Shown piece after piece: positions 6,342-14,066 of a stretch of 20,330 bases of DNA. The notes beneath the pieces were generated by a model. It made no database searches. It was given only the letters and a program-made list of their open reading frames with translations, and was not told the origin of the DNA. This DNA is from a virus. The stretch spans positions 1-20,330 of IMG/VR virus record IMGVR_UViG_3300035698_002885, one strand, 5' to 3'. How positions within the stretch are numbered: position 1 is the stretch's first letter; each line of letters begins with the position of its first letter. The translations under genes and the position numbers were made by a program.

Positions 6342-9190
6342 AAACTTACATTCTCCTCTGCTGCAATTCTATCCGATGCTGCTGTAACCGGATCACCGTC
6401 GGGCTTGAGAAGGTTCTTTTTCAGAATTACGGTATCCGTTCCTTTTGTTTTATGTAACAAAGTCCCTTGCTCGGAATCTGTAGTTAGGTCTATTTCCTTA
6501 TCAGCTTCAAGTAATCCCGTAATCGCGGCAAGGCTTGTTGTATTGCCAGTTCCACCATGTGCATCCAATTGATTAGTTGCATCAACTGCCTCAATTAGAT
6601 AGACATTAGAATCAACTTTGCTTGCAGTTGTGAAAGTTAAGCTATCTGTTTTAGCTTTAATCGCATCAATCAACACATCAATCGTTCCACCATTTGCCAA
6701 ATAACTATCAAGAGTCGCGTCTAGTGCTGTAATTTGATCGGGTATTGTAGTACCTGTGTCGGTTAGTATAGCAGTTGTATCAACCTGCAAGCTCGCTACG
6801 TCCGCCGCAATATCTGTACCGGCGGCATTGGTTACAACAGCCGTATTGATTGCCTGAACTAACAGCTCAATCGTTCCGCCGGTGTCCAAATAGTCATCCA
6901 ATACCGTATCAAGTGCTGCTATTTGTGCGGGTATGGTTGTACCGGTATCGGTTAGTGTTAAATCTGCAACTGATTTAAGTGCAATTATATCAGCTGCAAT
7001 ATCTGTACCTGCTGCATTTGTAATTATAGCCGTTTCAAGCTGGTCAACATTAATATCGATAATGTCGATCTTAGTTTCATTTGCATTTACCTGATCTATG
7101 ATATCATTTCTATCAGAAATGTCCTCAGTTCGTGTTGACGGATCGTAAGAATTAATAGCGTCTAAGCATTCGGACTGAACCTCTGCATCCCATACGGAAT
7201 TATTCCAAGGCAAATTAGTTAGCCCCGCTCCATCGGTTCCTATTTGCGTTTGCAAGTCTTGCGTATCGCCTTCAATGCTATCAGCCGTTGTCTGCAATGT
7301 CGTAATAGTACCTGGAATAGTCGTTCCGGTGTCTAACACAATAGCTGCAAGCTGTGTTGAGTTAGCATCCATGTCAGCGGTAATTTGTGTTACGGTTGGA
7401 ACTGCATTAGTTATAACCGTTGCATCAAATCTAGCTTCCTCGTTTATAGTCCCGCCCCATCCACCACTTACATTATCTTCGTCCTCAAAATTGCCACGCA
7501 CGTTTAACACGTCACTTTCGATTGCCGCGTCGCAGCTTGAGTTAAGTATATATTGCCCGTCACCCTCAAGCGATACGACATGAGTTCCTACAGCGTGACC
7601 GAAATTCTTAAACTCAATACCGCCCGAATAATGCCGCATATTCAAATATTTATTTTCAGCAGCATTTTCTAAATCTATGCTTGGCTTATCCGTACCAGCC
7701 CCAGCCGAAAAACAATTATCAAAAATATATGTACCACCGGAGCTTGTTAGCGTTATCCCTGCTGTTAATGCACAGGTTTGCATACCACAGGACGTAAGTG
7801 ATACTGTACCCATCTTGCACTCATAGAATCTGGCATTAATGCCGGCACTCGTCCCCGAGACAGTAGCTCCGTGGATACAGCTCCCCGCTATAGATTGACC
7901 CGCCAAGGCTAGCGTATATTCGGTGCCCCTAATACAATAGCTGTCACTATTTGCAGTAAGCTCAATAGCTGATCCGTTTGCAATCTCGAATTTGTTTAGA
8001 TTAGTCAACGCCGATAGACTTAAAGCCGCCGCCCATGTCGATACCGGATTAGTTGCAACCCCATCAGTTCCAACCACTACACCTTCATTTGAAACAGAAT
8101 CGTCAACCCAAATGGCACCAAGCTCATACCCCGACATCGCCATATTAAAGTTAACACGAATTTGGTCAATGTAAAGTGTGGCAGTCGATAGCGTATAATC
8201 TCCATCTCTGAATCTCACTTTGAAATCACCTAGATTTGCACCCGTTCCAACCATAGATGTATATACTGCAAACTCATCAACTTCATTTTTAGTCGATACC
8301 TTGCCTTCAAGAATGCCAATTTGAACATATTCATCTGCAATATAATCATAAGCAGCCACCTCTAAATCATCATTATTCCCTGTCAAAGCACCCGTAATAG
8401 TTACACTTGAAGGCGTACCTGATCCAATATTAAATTCATAATCCAATACCATTTCATTCCCATCATCCGTATGGGTATGCTTGGTTCCATTTAGTGCAGC
8501 CGTATCAGTATATAAGTTGGCCGTTTGGTTACCTGTCGTTAATGTGTAACTACTTGCAGGACGACTAACAGCACTTCCTGAATTTGTAATATTAAGCATT
8601 TGAGCTTGTGTAGCAGGGAAAGTGTCTCCTGCCAGCCCATTGCCGTCATATTGCAACTCAAGATTATTTGCAGATGTAGTATCTCCGCTTACCGATATTA
8701 CATCAACCGTTAATCCAGCAAGCGTTGTAGTTGTGGCCGTAGTCCATGCGCTTTGGTTGGTTTGCAGTTCGCCGGTGTCTTCAACAATTAAAACCGTCTC
8801 AGCCTTAATTGCTTTAATATCAGTTGCAACGTCCGCACCGGTTGCATTTGTAATCGTTGCTACCACTATAGTATCTATCTTTGTTTCAATTGCAGCCGTT
8901 ATTACCGGATAGATTATAATCGGTTCAATTACTATATCATCTGTCGAGCTTACAGATGAAAGCACAACCAAATCAGCATTGGTTTCAGCTTGCGTCATGT
9001 CAAACAAATAAATACCTGGAGCATCCGTGGAATCTAATTCCGTTGGACTAGCATCATTTGTCGCCGCCGTTGCCTCTCCATCTAAAGATATTTGTGCTGT
9101 AATCTGGGCGGCGTCCCCGGTCTTCGCTGTTTCGTTAACCGCATCATACGCATAAATAGCTATTTTCTGGCTTGCTACATTCTTAAACAT
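6338..9190 (-). CDS. Large fibre-like virion protein, 950 aa
   Basis: A 950-residue, Thr/Asp/Ala-rich protein with almost no basic residues in its central part, as expected for a surface fibre. By eye: an N-terminal Ig-like domain (1-95; KTGDAAQITAQISLDGE, DAPGIYLFDMTQAET); a linker with heptad-like repeats (96-160); a jelly-roll-like domain (about 235-350; TIDP-like strands ending YIDQIRVNFNM); a beta-helix-like domain (about 355-580; GAIWVDDSV, IFDNCFSAG, LNMRHYSGGIEFKNFG); and a repetitive stalk (about 590-860) with recurring TDTGTTIP, ITNAAGTDIAADI and DYLDTGGTIELL. The last 90 residues form a small terminal domain. GGAGG lies seven bases before the start. It overlaps the beta-helix gene by eight bases. 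Because it lies between capsid and neck genes, it may be a head or neck fibre rather than a tail fibre; that is inference. Confidence 0.75.
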   Translation of the reverse strand: MFKNVASQKIAIYAYDAVNETAKTGDAAQITAQISLDGEATAATNDASPTELDSTDAPGIYLFDMTQAETNADLVVLSSVSSTDDIVIEPIIIYPVITAAIETKIDTIVVATITNATGADVATDIKAIKAETVLIVEDTGELQTNQSAWTTATTTTLAGLTVDVISVSGDTTSANNLELQYDGNGLAGDTFPATQAQMLNITNSGSAVSRPASSYTLTTGNQTANLYTDTAALNGTKHTHTDDGNEMVLDYEFNIGSGTPSSVTITGALTGNNDDLEVAAYDYIADEYVQIGILEGKVSTKNEVDEFAVYTSMVGTGANLGDFKVRFRDGDYTLSTATLYIDQIRVNFNMAMSGYELGAIWVDDSVSNEGVVVGTDGVATNPVSTWAAALSLSALTNLNKFEIANGSAIELTANSDSYCIRGTEYTLALAGQSIAGSCIHGATVSGTSAGINARFYECKMGTVSLTSCGMQTCALTAGITLTSSGGTYIFDNCFSAGAGTDKPSIDLENAAENKYLNMRHYSGGIEFKNFGHAVGTHVVSLEGDGQYILNSSCDAAIESDVLNVRGNFEDEDNVSGGWGGTINEEARFDATVITNAVPTVTQITADMDANSTQLAAIVLDTGTTIPGTITTLQTTADSIEGDTQDLQTQIGTDGAGLTNLPWNNSVWDAEVQSECLDAINSYDPSTRTEDISDRNDIIDQVNANETKIDIIDINVDQLETAIITNAAGTDIAADIIALKSVADLTLTDTGTTIPAQIAALDTVLDDYLDTGGTIELLVQAINTAVVTNAAGTDIAADVASLQVDTTAILTDTGTTIPDQITALDATLDSYLANGGTIDVLIDAIKAKTDSLTFTTASKVDSNVYLIEAVDATNQLDAHGGTGNTTSLAAITGLLEADKEIDLTTDSEQGTLLHKTKGTDTVILKKNLLKPDGDPVTAASDRIAAEENVSL
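6681..7058 (-). repeat. Two tandem 189-bp (63-residue) repeats in the fibre gene
   Basis: Two copies, 6681-6869 and 6870-7058, are in register with the reading frame (189 bases is 63 codons). Each begins on the plus strand with ATCGTTCC and encodes the pattern ITNAAGTDIAADI, TDTGTTIP, QI.ALD..LD.YL and GGTI..L. Further degenerate copies of TGTTIP and ATITNATGADVATDI occur near 7310 and 8830. They probably form a repeating stalk. Confidence 0.7.
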
Positions 9191-10283
9191 TGTGCCTCCG
9201 TCCCCTTGGTATTTGGTTGCGGTTGGCCTGACTATAACCTATATCTATATTAGTTCCCAACCCCGCATTAATAGCGGGCGATCCAGGTCTTAACTGATAA
9301 TCGTCACTGCCAACATCTACAAACAATGGATCGGCCAACACGTCGCCATGATCGGCATCCACTCCGCCGGTTATATTAGTATCAGTCGCATTATCGTAAT
9401 ATAAGTTATTAAGGTTTGGGAAATTATAACTCGGATCTTCTCCGACTTTTCCAACCAATCCATATAAGCAATTATAAAATATATTATTTACAGCTAAACA
9501 CTGGGCCGCTACACCGCTTTCACCGACAAGCCATGTCCCGTTTCCTTGATTATTTCCATCGCAAGTACATCCGTAAACTATAAAAGGCTTAACATTTGCG
9601 ACAAATGGCGTAACGCCAGAGCCAAACTCTTCGTTGCCAAAACCCAAACAGTTTATAAATATTCCACCAAATACACAGTTGCACCCGTATGATGTATTAT
9701 TATAAGCAGAGCAGTTTACAAAAGTACCAGTACCAACATCCGCACCCTTACCTGAATTGTTGTCGAATTCACAGTTTATGCATATAACAAAATCTGCGCC
9801 GTATGGCTGGGATAACCCGTCTCCGCCATTATTCTGGAAGCGGCAATTAACAAATGTTACATTATCGGCAATTGATACCCCTATCGCGAGTGAACTCGTA
9901 ATGTCAAACCCTATAAAATTATTGTATACTGCTAAACATGCTATTCCTGTAACAATGTACCCGCCGCCGCTTGCATCAATAACAACACGGCTATCAGGGT
10001 CATAGCCCGTATCGCCGATTGTAATAGTATATGATTCCCAAACTATTGGAGCTGTGGCAGTTCCCGCACCAAATAAAATACCTAACACAGCTACTCCGCC
10101 AACGGTGGCATGTGCCTCATCATAAGCAACCCCTGTATTTTTAACCCAAACATGAACATCTGTTCGCGTATTAGTGGTTATGTCGTCTTCGGCTTCGCCA
10201 AGAGTGGGCCAGCCCTTTGCTTCTGTCGTTCCATCTTTGGCTCCAACATTACCATTATTAACATATATGTTTGTTACGGCCAT
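9183..10283 (-). CDS. Right-handed beta-helix virion protein
   Basis: A 366-residue protein with repeated short rungs of the form N-C-x-F/A-x-N-N (FVNCRFQNNGGDG, CINCEFDNNSGKG, FVNCSAYNNTSYG, FINCLGFGNEEFG), about 22 residues apart. This is the hallmark of a pectate-lyase-like right-handed parallel beta-helix. The start is followed by NIYVNN and KGWPTLGEAEDDI, the usual entry into such folds. The C-terminus has ADPLFVDVGSDDYQL and PGSPAINAG, a motif common in secreted beta-helix proteins of environmental bacteria. No clear catalytic residues can be assigned, so receptor or glycan binding is as likely as hydrolysis. There is no signal peptide, consistent with a virion component. The ATG overlaps the upstream stop by one base and GGAGG lies about 12 bases upstream. 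Confidence 0.8.
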   Translation of the reverse strand: MAVTNIYVNNGNVGAKDGTTEAKGWPTLGEAEDDITTNTRTDVHVWVKNTGVAYDEAHATVGGVAVLGILFGAGTATAPIVWESYTITIGDTGYDPDSRVVIDASGGGYIVTGIACLAVYNNFIGFDITSSLAIGVSIADNVTFVNCRFQNNGGDGLSQPYGADFVICINCEFDNNSGKGADVGTGTFVNCSAYNNTSYGCNCVFGGIFINCLGFGNEEFGSGVTPFVANVKPFIVYGCTCDGNNQGNGTWLVGESGVAAQCLAVNNIFYNCLYGLVGKVGEDPSYNFPNLNNLYYDNATDTNITGGVDADHGDVLADPLFVDVGSDDYQLRPGSPAINAGLGTNIDIGYSQANRNQIPRGRRHNV

Positions 10284-10624
10284 TAGTATTCATAACCTCC
10301 GTCGATATACTTTCCGTAAACAACGTCTTCATATATCAGAATATCCATAATTTCCCCGTCGATCTCAATTTGGTTTATGTCTACAACTGTGTCAAATTCT
10401 TTAATAGTCGTGTTGCATCCAACTAATATCGATCCGGCGGGCGGCTCACAATTACAGAGATTACAATTTATAAACGTGCGAGCTACGTCGTCAGTAAAAA
10501 TAGCTACTCCAACCTTAAGCCCATCTATTTCTCTAGGGATTTTCTGCGTGAAGTTACACCCTTTGAATTCTGTGGCATTACTGGCATCGATCAACCCTGA
10601 AAAGTTTTCACCGGTTATAATCAT
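10283..10624 (-). CDS. Hypothetical protein, 113 aa, Cys/Asn-rich
   Basis: A 113-residue protein I do not recognise. The first half has two short rung-like segments (FKGCNFTQK and FINCNLCNCEPP, then ILVGCNTTI), which resemble one or two turns of a beta-helix. The second half is acidic and ends in DVVYGKYIDGGYEY. The start at 10624 has AAAGG five bases upstream and overlaps the preceding gene by 17 bases. It immediately precedes the beta-helix protein with TAATG coupling, so it may act as an adaptor or cap for that protein; this is inferred from order and the similar short repeats only. Confidence 0.65.
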   Translation of the reverse strand: MIITGENFSGLIDASNATEFKGCNFTQKIPREIDGLKVGVAIFTDDVARTFINCNLCNCEPPAGSILVGCNTTIKEFDTVVDINQIEIDGEIMDILIYEDVVYGKYIDGGYEY

Positions 10625-10814
10625 TTGCTACCTTTGCTAGTTTTAATAGCTTATCTGTAAACTCATCTCTATCACGAATCCACTGAATTTGATCTTTTGT
10701 TAGCTTTTCCATTGCCGCAAAACGCTCATTGGCCTCAGCTGTTACAACATCTATTGCAACACGAGCGTTTTTTGTTTTTTTAGAAGTCTTATTTATTGTA
10801 AGTTTTTTAGCCAT
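10608..10814 (-). CDS. Small basic helical protein, 68 aa
   Basis: A 68-residue protein starting MAKKLTINKTSKKTK and continuing as one long helix (about 18-66) with alternating charged and hydrophobic residues (DVVTAEANERFAAMEKL, FTDKLLKLAKVAND). A coiled coil is plausible. The ATG overlaps the stop of the small membrane protein upstream by one base (TAATG), which argues for translation of both. Function unknown; its neighbours suggest a virion-associated or assembly role. Confidence 0.6.
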   Translation of the reverse strand: MAKKLTINKTSKKTKNARVAIDVVTAEANERFAAMEKLTKDQIQWIRDRDEFTDKLLKLAKVANDYNR

Positions 10815-10987
10815 TATTTAATTAACCAACCTACAAAACACCATACCGCCGCAAACGCCAAACTCATCCACACAGGCGGGCGGTTCTTAACATTATCAAC
10901 TGCCATAAATATCTTTTCGATATTCGTTCTATTGGTCTCTATTTGTGTTACGCATCCAGAATGATCTTCGCACTTTTCTTTAGCCAT
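10814..10987 (-). CDS. Small membrane-anchored protein, 57 aa
   Basis: A 57-residue reading frame starting at the ATG at 10987 with AAGGA eight bases upstream, and ending TAA at 10816-10814 where the next gene starts (TAATG). The N-terminal two thirds is hydrophilic and helical (KEKCEDHSGCVTQIETN, then IEKIFMAVDNV). Residues 40-57 form one hydrophobic segment (WMSLAFAAVWCFVGWLIK) that would span a membrane. The layout, a short helix with one C-terminal membrane span, resembles XhlA-type or holin-accessory proteins, but there is no lysis gene next to it and it sits directly after the capsid gene. Function is therefore open. Confidence 0.6.
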   Translation of the reverse strand: MAKEKCEDHSGCVTQIETNRTNIEKIFMAVDNVKNRPPVWMSLAFAAVWCFVGWLIK

Positions 10988-11007
10988 GTTGGTATCCTTA
11001 AAAAGTA

Positions 11008-11041
11008 TTTTCGCTCTGAGATTTCACGCCCAGAGCGAAAA
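11008..11041 (-). terminator. Hairpin after the capsid gene (possible partial terminator)
   Basis: A perfect 11-bp inverted repeat (11008-11018 and 11031-11041; TTTTCGCTCTG against CAGAGCGAAAA) with a 12-base loop lies 11 bases after the capsid stop. On the minus strand a five-U run follows three bases after the stem (TACTTTTT). The offset U-run makes it a weak terminator; protection of capsid mRNA ends or attenuation of downstream genes is equally possible. Confidence 0.5.
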
Positions 11042-11052
11042 ATGAAAGTTAA

Positions 11053-12003
11053 TTAAGCATCGACTTTGAGCAAGTGGCCATAATAAGGATCAAAGAGTTT
11101 CTCTTGCTGGAATTGGCGAACACGAACAACGTCGGACGCTGTTTGGTTTTCGCGATACATATCAACGCTAACAACGCCATCAACTGCCCTGTCCCAAGTG
11201 ATAGTCCTGCCAAGTCCACCAGACTTAGGGCCTAAGGTTTGTTTGACAAACAACAAAGCATAGTCATCGGACCAAATATCGGAGCCTGAGAAGTCTTGAC
11301 CTTCTAATGCAGAGTCATAAACCTTTTCGCCGACAATCAATTCAGGAATACCAACCAAAGCTCCTAACTGAGCCATTAACAGAGCTACTGTTGGAACAGC
11401 AGTCGGACTAAATGCCGCCCGGATTGCAGTATTGTTCAGGAGGTTGGTTGCTGTAACAGCACCTATAAGCATCGAAGTCGGATACATGCCGACGTTTGCT
11501 CTGATCTGGTCGCGGGCCGCCAAGATATGACCAATGGCATCACTGCCAGCCGCATCCCAGGGGGCCGCACTAACATCGGTATAAAGGGCCGCACCTGTGA
11601 AGGTGGTCCCGTTAAATAACGCCGTCGCTCCACGTATTTCCTGCTCTAAAAACATGTGATACCGGACGTTTGCTAGTGCCTCCGCATCTGCGTCAAAGTC
11701 AGTAACATAGTTCTCGCGGTCGGTGTCGGTGATCAGTTCTTCCAGACCATAATCTATAGTCTGGTAAGTCAAATCCTCAACATTAAGATTGATACGATTA
11801 AACGCCCCGCCGTTGGAATGTTTGGCGTCGGCTCGTTTTAGGTTTTCACGCATGCGGACGGAAATTGCCGCCGCTTGTTTGCCCAGTTCAAGAACTGGCA
11901 ATACCTGTGTTGTGACAAAGCCTTCTTCTACTGCGTTGAATTGAGAGAAAATTTCTCCGAGGTCTGCTCTCTCTGCACCTCTTGAGGCGTATTGAATAGC
12001 CAT
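11053..12003 (-). CDS. Major capsid protein (HK97-fold, inferred)
   Basis: A 316-residue protein that forms the capsid shell by position and pattern. I chose the ATG at 12003 (MAIQYASRGAERAD) because AAGGAG lies nine bases upstream; the longer frame to 12108 runs through the hairpin-rich leader and lacks a ribosome binding site. The sequence has an N-terminal arm without a large cleavable delta domain. It then has the mixed alpha/beta body expected of HK97-like shells, with LEQEIRGATALFNG, then ARDQIRANVGMYPTSMLIGA, NLLNNTAIRAAF, and a C-terminal beta region (ALLFVKQTLGP, ITWDRAVDGVVSVDMY). It follows the protease/scaffold and decoration genes, as lambda E follows C-Nu3-D. No single diagnostic motif is present, so the fold is inferred. 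Confidence 0.85.
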   Translation of the reverse strand: MAIQYASRGAERADLGEIFSQFNAVEEGFVTTQVLPVLELGKQAAAISVRMRENLKRADAKHSNGGAFNRINLNVEDLTYQTIDYGLEELITDTDRENYVTDFDADAEALANVRYHMFLEQEIRGATALFNGTTFTGAALYTDVSAAPWDAAGSDAIGHILAARDQIRANVGMYPTSMLIGAVTATNLLNNTAIRAAFSPTAVPTVALLMAQLGALVGIPELIVGEKVYDSALEGQDFSGSDIWSDDYALLFVKQTLGPKSGGLGRTITWDRAVDGVVSVDMYRENQTASDVVRVRQFQQEKLFDPYYGHLLKVDA

Positions 12004-12012
12004 AATATATAG

Positions 12013-12049
12013 CTCCTTATCTTTTTTTAGTTCCTTTGCTGATAAGGAG
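12013..12049 (-). promoter_or_regulatory. Capsid-gene hairpin masking the ribosome binding site
   Basis: A perfect 9-bp inverted repeat: CTCCTTATC (coding strand 12049-12041) and GATAAGGAG (12021-12013), with a 19-base loop. The 3' arm contains the AAGGAG of the capsid start at 12003. Folding would hide that site. The loop also contains AAAGGA and a run of seven A. Confidence 0.6.
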
Positions 12050-12071
12050 TTTCGTTGTGCTGAATATAAAA

Positions 12072-12121
12072 CATTGGGCAAGCGTTCAGCGACGCCTTTC
12101 GGTTGCAAGCCTAGCCCAATG
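12072..12121 (-). terminator. Terminator-like hairpin between decoration and capsid genes
   Basis: On the coding strand CATTGGGC (12121-12114) pairs perfectly with GCCCAATG (12079-12072), followed at once by TTTTATATT. The 34-base loop can hold a small inner stem (GCGT/ACGC). The layout is that of an intrinsic terminator or attenuator, though the loop is long. It lies in the 127-base gap before the capsid gene. Confidence 0.5.
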
Positions 12122-12130
12122 GGTATTAAA

Positions 12131-13057
12131 TTAACCCTTAACGTCTAAAAGCATCTGAATAGCGTTAATCGTTGGGAGAACTTCGGCACTAGTTGCAGCA
12201 TCGGTACAAGCAATCGTCAATACAACATCGAGCAAATCACCCGCCGTAACATCGGTCGCCGTGATCGTAAAATCAATATCAGCAACGGTAGTGTCGTTCA
12301 TATCTGTGACCGCTGTTGCACAAATATCCTCTGTTGGATCATCAAAGTTTGTAACCTCTGCATCAAGCGTACAAGATGTATCAGCCACGTTCGTGGCCAC
12401 AAGCGCCTTAACTCTCAGCGTAATTGTTTCCGCCGCCGTGTATTCGACGGGCATCGCAAATTGGAATCCAACTTTCATAGTTGTTAATCCGGCATCTTGC
12501 AAATCACCCGCATTAAGTGTATTGTTACTGGTTCCAAAGGTTCCCGCGACAAAAGCAAGATCATCGGCAGCCGCTGTAGTCACTACAGCTAAGGTGTGCA
12601 TCGCGTTCCATACCCGCATGTCGGTCAATGGAACATGGTAAACAGCCGCGTTATCCTGTGTCATTTGGGCCCTGGCCCAACTCATAGTACCAGCTCCATT
12701 ATCAAGTAAACATTCGACGATATCATCATCTGCGGTCGCGGCTTCCAACGCTGTGCCAATAGCGTTACCGCTAGCCGAATCGGAAACTTTCCCATCATCC
12801 GCGGCATACAAAGTCGCACCGACATCGAACGAATCAGCTGCTGTACATTTGAACGATTGCTGCATACCTTTAAGCTGAACAGCTACCGAAGTAGTGATTA
12901 CTGACGCTTCCGCGGTAATACCAATAAAGCTCGAACTGTCAGTTTGGTCGGCATACTCCACCGCTGTACCACTTGCGGCGGTTAGTTTCACTCGCCGAAA
13001 TGCCTCTAGTGCCTCGGTAGAGGTGAAGGCTTTCGGACTCATGTTTTCTTGTGACAT
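12131..13057 (-). CDS. Capsid decoration-type protein, copy 2 (308 aa)
   Basis: Second of two tandem 308-residue paralogues placed just before the capsid gene, where lambda has decoration protein gpD. Residues 1-110 resemble DUF2190-type capsid decoration proteins: FRRVKLTAASGTAVEYADQT, then FIGITAEA and LYAADDGKVSDSASGNAIG, ending with IVECLL. The remaining 190 residues form a second, beta-rich domain (MRVWNAMHTLAV, DDLAFVAGTFGTSNNTL, VGFQFAMPVEYTAAETITL, PTINAIQMLLDV), jelly-roll-like by eye. The protein is acidic. The start at 13057 has AAGGAG nine bases upstream, in a leader nearly identical to that of the capsid gene (AAGGAGCTATAT). Role on the capsid surface is inferred from the family and position. 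Confidence 0.7.
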   Translation of the reverse strand: MSQENMSPKAFTSTEALEAFRRVKLTAASGTAVEYADQTDSSSFIGITAEASVITTSVAVQLKGMQQSFKCTAADSFDVGATLYAADDGKVSDSASGNAIGTALEAATADDDIVECLLDNGAGTMSWARAQMTQDNAAVYHVPLTDMRVWNAMHTLAVVTTAAADDLAFVAGTFGTSNNTLNAGDLQDAGLTTMKVGFQFAMPVEYTAAETITLRVKALVATNVADTSCTLDAEVTNFDDPTEDICATAVTDMNDTTVADIDFTITATDVTAGDLLDVVLTIACTDAATSAEVLPTINAIQMLLDVKG

Positions 13058-13104
13058 AATATAGCTCCTTAATTTTTAATATTTTTGTTTGCTAGTAATA
13101 ACGG

Positions 13105-14031
13105 CTAACTCTTAATATCCAAAAGCATCTGGACAGAGTTAATCGTCGGATTGACCGCTGTGCCAGTTCCTGAATCATTAACGGCCAATGTTAAAACCAC
13201 GTCGAGCAAATCGCCCGGCGTTACATCGGTTGCTGTAATTGTAAAATCTTTATTAGCCGCTACTACTGCATTTATACTCTGGAGAGCGGTCGCGCAAATG
13301 TCTGCAGTGGCATCATCATAGTTAGTAACCTCACAATCAACCGTACTCGAAACACTCGCAACGGTAGTCGCAGTTAAAGCATTGACTCTCAAGGTTATAG
13401 TCTGGGCCGCCACGTATTCGATTGGTACGGCAAACTGAAAACCAACTTTTCGACTTGTCGCTCCGGCATTTTTAAGATCACCAGTGCTAAGCGTATTATT
13501 GCTGGTTCCAAAAGTTCCAGCTACAAACGCAAGGTCATCGTTGGCGCCCGTGGTTGCAACCGCTTTAGTATGCATCGCATCCCATACTCGCATATTAGTT
13601 AGCGGGACATTATATACGGCTAAGTCTGCTTGAGTTAATGTCGCTCGTGTCCAAGAGACTACACCGCCATTATAGTCAAGCGTACATTCAACTATATCAC
13701 CTGCAGCTGTAGACGCTTCCAATGCTGTACCAATTACGTTACCGCTAGCAGAATCGGAAACTTTCCCGTCGTCGGCTGCGTATAGGTCTGCACCAGCGGC
13801 GAAAGTATCAGCCGATTCACATTTGAAGGTTCTTTGCACGCCTATAAGGTGTATAGCCACATGCGTAGTTATCGCAACTGCTTCATGTGTGACCCCGATA
13901 TAGTCCGAGCTATCGGTCTGGTCGGCGTATTCGACAGTCGTTCCGCTAGACGCGGTTAATTTTACCCGACGATACGCCTCTAGGGCTACCGTCGAAGTAA
14001 AGGTTTTAGGACTCATGGTCTGTTGTGACAT
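13105..14031 (-). CDS. Capsid decoration-type protein, copy 1 (308 aa)
   Basis: First of the two paralogues, also 308 residues, aligning with copy 2 end to end almost without gaps; by eye about two thirds of positions match. The same two-part layout is visible: a DUF2190-like N-terminal domain (RRVKLTASSGTTVEYADQT, LYAADDGKVSDSASGNVIG) and a beta-rich C-terminal domain (MRVWDAMHTKAV, DDLAFVAGTFGTSNNTL, PTINSVQMLLDI). The start at 14031 has AAGGAG about eight bases upstream. An 8-bp inverted repeat places the start codon in a weak stem. It is separated from copy 2 by 47 bases that hold only the ribosome binding site and AT-rich sequence. Likely binds the capsid exterior, possibly mixed with copy 2. 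Confidence 0.7.
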   Translation of the reverse strand: MSQQTMSPKTFTSTVALEAYRRVKLTASSGTTVEYADQTDSSDYIGVTHEAVAITTHVAIHLIGVQRTFKCESADTFAAGADLYAADDGKVSDSASGNVIGTALEASTAAGDIVECTLDYNGGVVSWTRATLTQADLAVYNVPLTNMRVWDAMHTKAVATTGANDDLAFVAGTFGTSNNTLSTGDLKNAGATSRKVGFQFAVPIEYVAAQTITLRVNALTATTVASVSSTVDCEVTNYDDATADICATALQSINAVVAANKDFTITATDVTPGDLLDVVLTLAVNDSGTGTAVNPTINSVQMLLDIKS

Positions 14032-14065
14032 AACATCACTCCTTAATTAATTTGTTAATGTTATG
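14029..14065 (-). repeat. Inverted repeat enclosing the start of decoration copy 1
   Basis: CATAACAT (coding strand 14065-14058) pairs perfectly with ATGTTATG (14036-14029), whose last ATG is the start codon. The AAGGAG site is in the 21-base loop. The stem is AT-rich, so it would be weak; it may simply tune initiation. Confidence 0.4.
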
Positions 14066-14066
14066 G

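Noticed and set aside
12004-12108. Longer capsid protein start at 12108
   Set aside because: It reads through two hairpins and the ribosome binding site at 12013-12018; the ATG at 12003 is well placed behind AAGGAG.
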